From positions 1 through 43,315 of the forward strand of contig JAHZKP010000060.1 in NCBI GenBank assembly GCA_022600345.1: a DNA stretch of 43,315 nucleotides, given 5' to 3'. Every line of letters begins with the position of its first letter. Position 1 is the first letter of the stretch. Source of the DNA: Alphaproteobacteria bacterium (GTDB lineage: Bacteria > Pseudomonadota > Alphaproteobacteria > Rhizobiales > Hyphomicrobiaceae). The notes beneath the pieces are model-generated. The model worked only from the letters and a program-made list of their open reading frames with translations. It had not been told where the DNA came from and ran no database searches. The translations under genes and the position numbers were made by a program. This document shows positions 32,978 through 41,261 of this stretch, one piece after another.

Positions 32978-35521
32978 ATGCTCTCCCGCACCGCTCAGTC
33001 GTCGTATGCCACAACGGGCCGCGAACTCGTATTGCTGCTGCTTGCCAGTCTCGCATGCGTGCTGGTGCTGACAGCCGGCATCGTGCACGGCGAGGGCAAT
33101 GGACTGACCGGGTTGAGCGTTTCCCAGCTTGCCGTCATTGCACTGACCGCATTGGGCGGACTTGTCGGCGCGACTCTCGTCTTCCGGGCTGTCACGGCAA
33201 TGCGCCGGCAGGTTGCCTCGGCGCAAAAAGAGGCCGCCGACCTGAAGCGTCAGCTATCGATCACCGAAGCGGTGATCGGCGGCGAGCCTCAGATCCTTGT
33301 GTTGTGGGATACCGGCATGCAGCCGCGCGTCATAAACAACAACCTCGAAGGCGTCCCCGGCCTGCCCTCCGAAGATGCCCAGGTCATAGCCTTTTCCAGT
33401 TGGCTCGATGGCAGCGGCGTTCAGCGCTTCCAGGACGCACTGGATCGATTGCTGCGGCTCGGCCAACCCTTCAACATGATTGTTCGCACGCTGCGAGGCG
33501 CGCATCTGGAAGCCGATGGGCGGGCGGCATCGGGCCGGGCCGTCGTACGCATCCGCGATGTTGCCGGTTACAAGCGCGACATATCCCGCATCATCGACGG
33601 TCACGAGGGACTTGCCCGCGACATTCACGCCAGCCGGGCGATCCTCAACTCGCTGCCGATGCCGGTCTGGTTCCGCGATCCCCATGGGCAATTGACCTGG
33701 GTGAATTCGGCCTACATTTCGGCGGTAGAGGCCGCCAGCCTGGAAGAGGTTCTGGAGCGGCAGATCGAGTTGCTCGAACAGCGCCAGCGCGAAGGTCTGG
33801 CCAAGGCACTCCATGCTAACCCGAGGTTCCGCCGACGCGTCACACTGCTGTCGGGCAACGAGCGCCGGATTACGGACCTCATCGCTGTACGCCTGCAAGA
33901 CACCATCGCCAATGCCGCCGTCGACGTCACCGAACTGGAAGTCGCCCAGCGCGAATTGGATCAACAGTCAGCCGCCTTTGACCGTACCCTCGACCATGTG
34001 TCGACTGCGATTGCGGTATTTAATGCCGAACAACGGTTGGTGTTCTTCAACGAAGCCTTCGTCAAGCTGTGGCAACTGGAGCGCGTCTGGCTGGAGGCGC
34101 GGCCGCGCGATACTGAACTGTTCGACCGGCTGCGCGAACGCGGTCTTTTGCCTGAGGTGGTCAATTACCGCGAGTGGCGCAACAAACTGCTTGATCCCAA
34201 CGAGGAAATCCCAGAGGGCGACCGTTGGTGGCATCTGCCCGACGCCCGCATTGTCCATCTCATTGCCGAGCAGCGCCCCGATGGCGGAGTGACGCATCTT
34301 TACGTTGATGAGACCGAGCGTCTGGCGCTCGAAAGCCAGTTCAACGCCATGATCTCGGTGCAAAGCGAAACCATCGACAGCCTGAAAGAGGGTGTCGCGG
34401 TGTTCGCCACCGACGGGCGCTTGAAGCTGTGGAACCGTTCATTCGCCGACATCTGGCAAATCGAGCAGGAATTCCTCAGCGAAGGGCCGCACATCGACGA
34501 AATCGTCGACCGTGCACGCCATCTGTTCGATGACTACGACGTCTGGCAGCGCATGAAGCAGTCGGCAACCGCGCTATTGGATGAACGGGTATCGATTGAC
34601 GGCAAGATGCAACGCAGCGACCAAAAAGTCATCGGTTATTCGGCAATGCCGCTGCCTGATGGCGCCACACTGATCACGTTCGCCGACGTAACGGCAGCAA
34701 AGCGCTACGAACGGGCATTGGTGGAGCGCAACGAAGCCCTTGTGACCGCCGACTTGCTCAAGAACCAGTTCATCGGGCACGTCTCGTATGAATTGCGTAC
34801 ACCGCTGACCAACATCATCGGTTTCACAGATCTCCTGGGCAGCGAGCACCTGGGCGCACTCAATCCCAAGCAACGCGAATACCTCCAGGACATCACCTAT
34901 TCATCAAACACGCTGCTATCGATCATCGACGGTATTCTCGACCTCGCGACCATAGATGCAGGCAACATGTGGCTGGAAGTTGAGCCGGTTGCGGTTCGCG
35001 AGCTTATTCAATCGGCCATCGCAAGCGTTGAGCAAACGGCCGCCCGACAGGGTCTGACGCTGGACGTGGCGATAGCCGATGATGTCGATACCTTCCCCGC
35101 TGACAGGGCACGCTTGCGCCAGGTTCTCTATAACCTGCTGTCGAATGCTGTTGGTTTTTCGAAACAAGACGGCACGGTGCTGATCAGTTGCTGGCGGGAA
35201 GCAGGCCAGGTTGCCTTTCAGGTGGAAGACCATGGCGTCGGTATTCCAGCCGAGGCGCAGGAGCGGATCTTCAAGCGCTTCGTCAGCGACAGCCGGGGCC
35301 AGAAGCATCGTGGCGTCGGGCTCGGACTATCGGTCGCCCACAGTCTTGTGGAGTTGCATGGTGGCGTCATGGAGCTGGTCTCAGAGCCCGGTTCTGGCAC
35401 CCGCGTGACGGTCAGACTACCTGAGGCCGGGCCGGTCCAGGAAGCCATCGACGTGACGCCCGACGCCGATGGCAACGGCGATGCGCTTGAACCAGAACAA
35501 TTGCCCGGTCCCGCCCAATAA
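32978..35521 (+). CDS. Membrane sensor histidine kinase with multiple PAS domains
   Basis: 847 residues. Two N-terminal membrane helices (LVLLLLASLACVLVLTAGIV and LAVIALTALGGLVGATLVF) are followed by a coiled coil and three PAS-like regions (around residues 85-200, 225-330 with PVWFRDPHGQLTWVN, and 340-580 with IAVFNAEQRLVFFNEAFVKLW and VAVFATDGRLKLWN). The kinase core has H601 in FIGHVSYELRTPL, N-box LYNLLSNAVGFS and G-boxes DHGVGIP and GVGLGLSVAH. Such a kinase downstream of ahcY is a recurring arrangement in Hyphomicrobiales, with unknown input. No cognate response regulator is adjacent. The ATG at 32978 has AAGGAA upstream. Confidence 0.92.
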   Translation: MLSRTAQSSYATTGRELVLLLLASLACVLVLTAGIVHGEGNGLTGLSVSQLAVIALTALGGLVGATLVFRAVTAMRRQVASAQKEAADLKRQLSITEAVIGGEPQILVLWDTGMQPRVINNNLEGVPGLPSEDAQVIAFSSWLDGSGVQRFQDALDRLLRLGQPFNMIVRTLRGAHLEADGRAASGRAVVRIRDVAGYKRDISRIIDGHEGLARDIHASRAILNSLPMPVWFRDPHGQLTWVNSAYISAVEAASLEEVLERQIELLEQRQREGLAKALHANPRFRRRVTLLSGNERRITDLIAVRLQDTIANAAVDVTELEVAQRELDQQSAAFDRTLDHVSTAIAVFNAEQRLVFFNEAFVKLWQLERVWLEARPRDTELFDRLRERGLLPEVVNYREWRNKLLDPNEEIPEGDRWWHLPDARIVHLIAEQRPDGGVTHLYVDETERLALESQFNAMISVQSETIDSLKEGVAVFATDGRLKLWNRSFADIWQIEQEFLSEGPHIDEIVDRARHLFDDYDVWQRMKQSATALLDERVSIDGKMQRSDQKVIGYSAMPLPDGATLITFADVTAAKRYERALVERNEALVTADLLKNQFIGHVSYELRTPLTNIIGFTDLLGSEHLGALNPKQREYLQDITYSSNTLLSIIDGILDLATIDAGNMWLEVEPVAVRELIQSAIASVEQTAARQGLTLDVAIADDVDTFPADRARLRQVLYNLLSNAVGFSKQDGTVLISCWREAGQVAFQVEDHGVGIPAEAQERIFKRFVSDSRGQKHRGVGLGLSVAHSLVELHGGVMELVSEPGSGTRVTVRLPEAGPVQEAIDVTPDADGNGDALEPEQLPGPAQ

Positions 35522-36090
35522 CGCAGCCGGCAATTGTTCCTCAGCCCGCTCGCCCTTCAATCTCCATAGTGCTAGCCCGCCTTTCTCACAGGGTAGTGGA
35601 GCGTCATGGCCTCAGGCGGGTCCATTCGGCGAGGCGAGTGGTGAAAAGCGTATGGGTTCATACGGTTAAGCAGCTCAACAAAGCCGATGGCCCTCCTCAG
35701 GCCACCTGAAAGGCGGGGCCAAATGGCTGACATGCTGTGTTGAAAATCTGGCCCGATAAACCATATCGAGCTGCAATTTTCGTCGTGCCTGTCAGCCATT
35801 TGGCCTCCGTGACGCCCGCATCCCCTGCGAGAAAGGCGGGCTAGCGCCCGGTTACGACCATACCACTCCGATTCGCCTAACGAGAACTAAATGCGCTGGC
35901 GATTCGGGATTGGCGGGGGCTGGCAAGTGGCGGGAATCGGGCAAGTCACAGGAAAATGGTGACGGATTTGACTCAATTGTAACGTGCCAGGCGGGGTCCA
36001 ATCGACTTGCTGGAGGGTGGTCGCGGGGAATATCCTTGTTGTAGCTGGCTGCCTGCTAATGGCGGCGATACAACGTGGAAAGGCTCAAAA
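35522..36090. other. Intergenic region with repeat element at a compositional boundary
   Basis: 569 bases between the sensor kinase and the aminotransferase. The left half is the inverted-repeat element at 35571-35845. The right half (35846-36090) shows no gene and should carry the aminotransferase promoter. The + strand becomes clearly G-rich from about here onward. Confidence 0.5.
35571..35845. mobile_element. MITE-like repeat element with inverted ends
   Basis: The ends GCTAGCCCGCCTTTCTC... (35571-35593) and its inverse (35823-35845) match at 22 of 23 bases. An inner inverted pair, GGCCAAATGGCTGACA at 35717-35732 and its exact complement at 35790-35805, can fold into a hairpin. Diverged relatives of the right end occur at 20731-20776 and 17194-17240. 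No transposase is present. Confidence 0.75.
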
Positions 36091-37416
36091 ATGAGCGATA
36101 TTCCCAATCCAAATGAGTTGGCCTCCTACTGGATGCCTTATACGTCCAACCGGGCGTTTCGGCGCCGTCCGAGGATGATTTCAGGGGCAAAGGGGCTCTA
36201 TTACATCGCCAGTGACGGGCGCCGGTTGCTGGACGCTACCTCGGGGCTTTATTGCGTCAATGCCGGGCATGGGCACCCAAAGATTGTTGAGGCGATCAAG
36301 TCTTCGGCAGAAACGCTCGATTATGCTCCAGCATTTCAATTCGCTCATCCCAAAGCCTTCGAGCTGGCAGGCCGGTTGGCGCTGTTAGCTCTTGACGATC
36401 TCAATCACGTGTTTTTTGCCAACTCGGGCAGTGAAGCTGTCGATACCGCCATGAAGATTGCGCTGGCTTATCACAGGGCGCGCGGGGAGGGCTCTCGGAC
36501 CCGGTTTATCGGCCGGGAACGCGGCTACCACGGGGTCGGTTTCGGTGGCATGTCGGTTGGGGGTATTCCTGGCAACCGAAAGGCGTTCGGCTCCCAGCTT
36601 CCCGGTGTAGATCACCTGAAGACGACCTATAATCGGGACAAACAGGCGTTCTCAAAAGGCGAACCTGATTGGGGCGCCGAGCTTGCCGATGAACTGGAAG
36701 GGCTGATTGCGCTGCATGATGCTTCCAACATCGCGGCTGTGATTGTCGAGCCGGTGGCGGGATCGACGGGTTGTCTGCCGCCGCCCAAGGGATATCTGGA
36801 ACGGTTGGGTGCCATTGCGCGCAAGCATGGGGTGTTGTTGATTTTCGATGAGGTGATCACGGGGTTCGGGCGTCTCGGTCATGCGTTTGCGGCGCAACGG
36901 TATGGTGTGGTCCCGGATATGATAACGTTTGCGAAGGGGCTGACGAACGGTGCCGTTCCGATGTCGGGAGTGCTGTTGCGGGAGGGGATCCATGAGGCGC
37001 TGATGGTGGGACCGGAAGTCATGCCGGAGCTTTTTCATGGATACACCTACTCAGCGCACCCGCTGGCGACAGCTGCGGCCTTGGCAACGCTCGACGTTTA
37101 TCGCGACGAAGGGTTGTTTGAGCGGGCCGATGAAATGGAACCGGGATTTGCCGACATCATGATGGGGCTGAAGGATGCTCCCAACGTCGTTGATATCCGT
37201 CCTGTGGGCCTGATTTGCGGAATCGATCTGGCACCACGTTCAGATGGCGTGGCGTTGCGTGGCTATGAGGTCATGGAGCGGGCGTTTCACGAACACGATC
37301 TGTATGTGCGGGTGAGCGGCGATACGCTGGTTGTTGCCCCGCCGCTCGTTGCTGAGATGAGCGATATTGAGGAGATTGCCGACAGGTTGCGGCAGGTTCT
37401 TGAAAAGGTTGCATAA
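36091..37416 (+). CDS. Omega-amino acid:pyruvate aminotransferase (class III)
   Basis: 441 residues, PLP-dependent class III family. It opens with SYWMPYTSNRAFRRRPRM, typical of beta-alanine:pyruvate transaminases. FFANSGSEAVDTAMKIAL forms the phosphate-binding part, LIFDEVITGFGRLG holds the pyridine-nitrogen Asp (D253), and TFAKGLTNGAVP holds the PLP lysine (K282). It probably transfers the amino group of beta-alanine or another omega-amino acid to pyruvate, giving alanine. No partner such as a semialdehyde dehydrogenase is next to it. The ATG at 36091 is preceded by GGAAAGG. The gene lies just inside the G-rich block. Confidence 0.93.
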   Translation: MSDIPNPNELASYWMPYTSNRAFRRRPRMISGAKGLYYIASDGRRLLDATSGLYCVNAGHGHPKIVEAIKSSAETLDYAPAFQFAHPKAFELAGRLALLALDDLNHVFFANSGSEAVDTAMKIALAYHRARGEGSRTRFIGRERGYHGVGFGGMSVGGIPGNRKAFGSQLPGVDHLKTTYNRDKQAFSKGEPDWGAELADELEGLIALHDASNIAAVIVEPVAGSTGCLPPPKGYLERLGAIARKHGVLLIFDEVITGFGRLGHAFAAQRYGVVPDMITFAKGLTNGAVPMSGVLLREGIHEALMVGPEVMPELFHGYTYSAHPLATAAALATLDVYRDEGLFERADEMEPGFADIMMGLKDAPNVVDIRPVGLICGIDLAPRSDGVALRGYEVMERAFHEHDLYVRVSGDTLVVAPPLVAEMSDIEEIADRLRQVLEKVA

Positions 37417-37595
37417 TCTCAGGCGGTTGCCAGCTGATTCAAGGTGCCATTTGCGCAACAGGGGTGCGATTCGCCGGATCGTGCCTGGCAAAAGCTGGTG
37501 ACAGGTCGCCCGTGCGCGTTGCCATGGCGGACTGAGCCACTGATCCTCAAGGTTGAGTGATTCTCTATATAGCCGTGGGGCACAACGTGGAATTC

Positions 37596-39356
37596 ATGAT
37601 TGGCGAACAGTCGAGCCCGTCGCAGGGAGCGCCGCTAGGCGGCAGCCGTCCGGCAAAGCCGGGCGTGGGCGATGGTGCGGGAACAGCTTCGGGGGAAGCG
37701 CGGATTAATCCGGTTCCTTTTCCGGTTCGATTAACCGGTGAAGCGATCAGTGTTGCGGCGATGGCTCTGGCGACATTGGCGCTGGGCACAGGGCTTTATC
37801 TGCATGCAGGGTTTGAGCCTTGGGCAGCAGCGGCAACTGCGGTGGCTGCTTACGTCTGCATGCTTGCTGTTCACGCGATGATGCCGCGGTTCTTTTCTGT
37901 AGAAGCTTACGGTGCGGAACGGTCCGATGAATTTTCAGCAGCTAGCGGTGGACCCGTAGCGCGTGGTGGACCCGGAGCGGTTGCGAAAACAGCTTCTGGC
38001 GGGCGCACTCAACACAGGGAGCCAGCGCCCCCGCCTGCGCGGCAAGGTGTTGCGTCTTATCCCTCGCATCAGGCTGGGCAAATGGCTGCCAGGCCACAAG
38101 GATCGTCGACACCGGGGCCAGGCGCGCCGGGTTTGCCAGCCGAAGGCCCGGCGGCTACACGGCCCGCTCCTGGGGCCGCAAATCCAGGTGCCGTGCTGAA
38201 ACCGGACGGTCGTCCTGCACCGGCAGAGAAAACTGCAGCAGCACCTAACCCGCCCCCACCACCGAAATCGATGCCTGCGAGCGGAGCAACGAATACTGCC
38301 CCAGCACCACGCGAAGCCGATGTTGAAATGATCCAGGGGCTGATCAAGAAGCTTGCCGACGAAGTCAACGCTGCCAGCACTGAGCCGGTGAAAGCGAAAG
38401 GTGAGGCTGAAAAGGTATCAGAGCGCGCTATTACGCAATCGGTCGATGCACTCAAGGCGACGGCAAATTCGATGCGCGGGCAGGACGAAGCAGCTGCTCT
38501 TCGCAGGGCGGAAGCTGGCAGTGGAACAGGAGGCGCGGCTTCACGTGGTGAAGACGTGTCTGAGACGGGGCGGCCACCGGCTGTCAATCAACGGCTGTCG
38601 GCTCTGGCAGAAGCGCTTGCTTTGGGCCGGGTGGAGGTGCTGCTTGATCCGATCGTTGACTTTAACGCCAACCGGCCGAAGCATTTTGAGATTGCCGTGC
38701 GTTTGCGCGATGAAGCTGGCAACGTGCTTGGCACAGATGGCGTCGGGGCTGAGTTGTCGGGAACTGGAATGCTATCGCGGCTTGATGGTGCGAGGGTGGA
38801 GAATGCTTCGCAGATCGCGGTGCGGTTTGCCGGGCGGGGACGCGAAGCTGCGGTATTCTCGACTGTCAGCGGGGAGTCGCTCACGTCGAATAAGTTCCTT
38901 GACGGCGTTGCCCATGCTTACCGCGAACGTACCAGTTTTGCGGGTCAGCTGGTGATGACGTTCAGCCAGGATGATGTGCGCGGCTTTGGTGCGCGTGAGT
39001 GGCAGATGCTGCAAGAATTTGCCCGCCTTGGCTTCCGTTACGCCATTGCCGATGTGAACGATCTCGATTTGGATTTTGAAGAGTTGAAGGCGAAGGGATT
39101 TGAATTCGTCAAGCTCGATGCTGATGTCTTCTTGCGCGGGCTGCCGGCAGGAAATGATGTTTTCGTTCCGGCACCAGATATCTGCAAACATCTGGCTGGG
39201 TTGGGCTTGAGTGTGATTGTCGGCCGGATTGAAGATCCAGAGATTGCCGCACGGATCTTCGGTTTTGGTGTGCTTCTTGGGCAGGGAACGCTGTTTGGCG
39301 GTGCTAAAGCTGTGAAACGCGAAGCCCTTTCGGGGTCCGGACACGCAGCTGCCTAG
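37596..39356 (+). CDS. Membrane protein with degenerate EAL domain
   Basis: 586 residues. Two membrane helices lie near residues 45-100 (ISVAAMALATLALGTGLYL, AAAATAVAAYVCMLAVHAM). A ~150-residue Pro/Ala/Gly-rich linker and an amphipathic helix follow, and the C-terminal ~240 residues match the EAL fold (LALGRVEVLLDPIVDF, then FRYAIADVNDLDLDFEELKAKGFEFVKLDADVF). The EAL motif itself reads LLD, and most metal ligands seem missing, so cyclic-di-GMP hydrolysis is unlikely; a binding or scaffold role is possible. The ATG at 37596 has GTGGA nearby. A GTG at 37557 with AAGG upstream is an equally fair start. A terminator hairpin follows. Confidence 0.83.
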   Translation: MIGEQSSPSQGAPLGGSRPAKPGVGDGAGTASGEARINPVPFPVRLTGEAISVAAMALATLALGTGLYLHAGFEPWAAAATAVAAYVCMLAVHAMMPRFFSVEAYGAERSDEFSAASGGPVARGGPGAVAKTASGGRTQHREPAPPPARQGVASYPSHQAGQMAARPQGSSTPGPGAPGLPAEGPAATRPAPGAANPGAVLKPDGRPAPAEKTAAAPNPPPPPKSMPASGATNTAPAPREADVEMIQGLIKKLADEVNAASTEPVKAKGEAEKVSERAITQSVDALKATANSMRGQDEAAALRRAEAGSGTGGAASRGEDVSETGRPPAVNQRLSALAEALALGRVEVLLDPIVDFNANRPKHFEIAVRLRDEAGNVLGTDGVGAELSGTGMLSRLDGARVENASQIAVRFAGRGREAAVFSTVSGESLTSNKFLDGVAHAYRERTSFAGQLVMTFSQDDVRGFGAREWQMLQEFARLGFRYAIADVNDLDLDFEELKAKGFEFVKLDADVFLRGLPAGNDVFVPAPDICKHLAGLGLSVIVGRIEDPEIAARIFGFGVLLGQGTLFGGAKAVKREALSGSGHAAA

Positions 39357-39430
39357 ACACGCTCTATGGCGATATGCTGATCTCGGCAATTCGAGAATTT
39401 GTTGCAATTCTGGTCTAAGACATAACCAAC

Positions 39431-39460
39431 GGCGTGGATGAGACATCCACGCCGCGTTTG
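39431..39460 (+). terminator. Terminator hairpin after the EAL-domain gene
   Basis: GGCGTGGATG (39431-39440) and CATCCACGCC (39444-39453) form a perfect 10-bp stem with a 3-base loop, followed by GCGTTTGTTTC. It sits between the EAL-domain gene and the HAD gene. Confidence 0.75.
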
Positions 39461-39505
39461 TTTCAATAGCATCGCAACTCAACCTGGAACGGTTTCAATA
39501 TCCTC

Positions 39506-40372
39506 ATGCCCCAATCCATTCCCGTCATTCGTTCCATCTCTCCGCTCGCCTCCGGCACCGATGCCTGGCTGGTCGATATATGGGGGGTGATGCACAACGG
39601 CGTTGTGCCGTTTGCGGACGCGGGGGATGCCTGTGCACGATTTCGCGAAAACGGCGGTACGGTTTTGCTCTTGTCGAATTCACCTCGGCCCGGTCCTGGT
39701 GTCAAAACGCAACTCGATCAGATCGGTGTCAGGGCGGATGCTTACGATGGGATTCTGTCGTCGGGGGATGCGACCCGGGAGCTGATCCGTGCTTATGCCG
39801 GGCAGGCTGTCTATCATCTGGGGCCGGAACGCGATTTGCCGCTATTCGATGGGATTGACGTCCAGCGGGTCGGCGATGAGCCAGGTGATGGCGCAGAGGT
39901 CGTTATCTGTACCGGGCTATTTGATGACACAAGCGAAACGCCAGCTGATTACGCAAAGCAACTTGCCGGTTTCAAAGCGCGCGGCCTGCCAATGATCTGT
40001 GCCAACCCGGACATTAAAGTGGAACGTGGCGGTCAGGTGATATATTGCGGCGGGGCTTTGGCTGAAGCTTATGAGGCGTTGGGTGGGGAGGTTCACCTGG
40101 CTGGTAAGCCGCACTCGCCGATTTACGACATGGCCTTTGCGAGGTTGGCTGAGATGCGCGGTCGCGATGTCGCTCGCTCGCGGATACTGGCTATCGGGGA
40201 CGGTGTTAAAACCGATATTGCCGGGGGGATTTCGGCGGGTGTCAGGGCGGTTTATATCGCAAGCCGGGTTTACATGGGCGATGATGAGGCGCTTGAACCT
40301 GGTGTCTTGGACGGGTTGTTTCCCGATCCGTCAGCTCGTCCTGTTGCGGCGATGGCAGAACTCGTCTGGTAG
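39506..40372 (+). CDS. HAD-type hydrolase, TIGR01459-like (NagD branch)
   Basis: 288 residues. The nucleophile loop is VDIWGVMHNG, followed by LLLSNSPRPG (motif II), AGKPHSPIYDMA (lysine motif III) and ILAIGDGVKTDIAGG (motif IV). Trp replaces the usual second Asp region in the first motif (DIWGV), as is seen in this alphaproteobacterial subfamily. These are cytoplasmic phosphatases acting on small sugar or nucleotide phosphates; the substrate is not known. The gene follows the EAL-domain gene and converges on the next gene with a single base between stop codons. Confidence 0.9.
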   Translation: MPQSIPVIRSISPLASGTDAWLVDIWGVMHNGVVPFADAGDACARFRENGGTVLLLSNSPRPGPGVKTQLDQIGVRADAYDGILSSGDATRELIRAYAGQAVYHLGPERDLPLFDGIDVQRVGDEPGDGAEVVICTGLFDDTSETPADYAKQLAGFKARGLPMICANPDIKVERGGQVIYCGGALAEAYEALGGEVHLAGKPHSPIYDMAFARLAEMRGRDVARSRILAIGDGVKTDIAGGISAGVRAVYIASRVYMGDDEALEPGVLDGLFPDPSARPVAAMAELVW

Positions 40373-40373
40373 G

Positions 40374-41240
40374 TTACTTCTTTGACGTTTTTGTATTGGC
40401 GACTTTTGTTGCCAGTTTATAGTCTTTGAGTTCTTTGGGCGTGAAGATGTAGAGCTGGTCGCTTGGTGTCTTCATGGCGTGCAGCCAGGCGCGAGGGTCG
40501 ATGCCCATCTCGGTCAGGTGTTGTTGAACCTGGGCGGTGATTTCCTGACCCTGAGCCATGCCGTCGGCAACATTTCCCGGTGACTTTTTCGAAGGAAATA
40601 TTTGGTGCACGCCGACCCAGGCGTTGCGGCCGACGATGCGTTCCTTGCCGCCCGAAAACATGATCGGGCAGGATGAAGCGCAGTAGGCATCATTGGGCAC
40701 ATTCGTTGCGATGCCTTTTTTGCGGACCAGCTTGGCGATTGTGAGGGCGTCGGATACCGAACCGCCCGGCGAATGCAGGTGAAGGCTTTTCACTTCGCCT
40801 TGCTGGCCGTCGAGAAAGTCAACGAAGCGCGACGCGGTTCCCGGTTCAATGCGGCCGACTGCGCTGGCGGTTCCTTTGGGCCCGCGTTTGAAAGTCATCT
40901 TTTCAGCCATCGCCTCGTGTGGTGGAGGCTTGGCGTATCCGGGCATTGACGGCCCCTTGCTAGAGCGGCGGCGCGGCATGGTCCGGGGGAGATAAGGGCG
41001 AATGTGATCGCGCGGTTTGGGCGGGTCCATGGTGAGCGGTTCTTCGCGCTCGGTCTCGCCGGGCAGCGGGGCGTTGGCCTCCTCGTAGATGGTGCGAAAA
41101 TCGAAAGCCAGGAAGGTCACGGAGGTCACGAGCAGCAGGCGGAAAACGGAGGTCAGAATCAGCTGCTCGGTTAGCCACGCCCATGGTTTGGCGGGCTCGT
41201 CTGGGCTATAGCCGTTTGTTGCTGTCTCGTCGTTTGTCAT
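40374..41240 (-). CDS. Membrane-anchored ClpP/crotonase-fold protein (COG3904-like)
   Basis: 288 residues. A cytoplasmic start, one membrane helix (LILTSVFRLLLVTSVTFLAF) and a Pro-rich basic linker of about 70 residues precede a ClpP-like domain. LHSPGGSVSDALTIAKLVRKKG, then AYCASSCPIMFSGG with the candidate nucleophile Ser, and WVGVHQ with the candidate His follow the pattern of predicted periplasmic serine proteases of the COG3904 type. The substrate is unknown. It lies 21 bases downstream of another membrane protein gene on the same strand, so the two probably form an operon and may work together. Confidence 0.82.
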   Translation of the reverse strand: MTNDETATNGYSPDEPAKPWAWLTEQLILTSVFRLLLVTSVTFLAFDFRTIYEEANAPLPGETEREEPLTMDPPKPRDHIRPYLPRTMPRRRSSKGPSMPGYAKPPPHEAMAEKMTFKRGPKGTASAVGRIEPGTASRFVDFLDGQQGEVKSLHLHSPGGSVSDALTIAKLVRKKGIATNVPNDAYCASSCPIMFSGGKERIVGRNAWVGVHQIFPSKKSPGNVADGMAQGQEITAQVQQHLTEMGIDPRAWLHAMKTPSDQLYIFTPKELKDYKLATKVANTKTSKK

Positions 41241-41261
41241 GAGCTTGCCGTCCCCGCCGGA

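Noticed and set aside
35522-36090. Possible chromosome origin at the composition switch
   Set aside because: No DnaA-box cluster or AT-rich unwinding region is visible and neighbouring genes are not typical origin neighbours, so only the skew change is reported.
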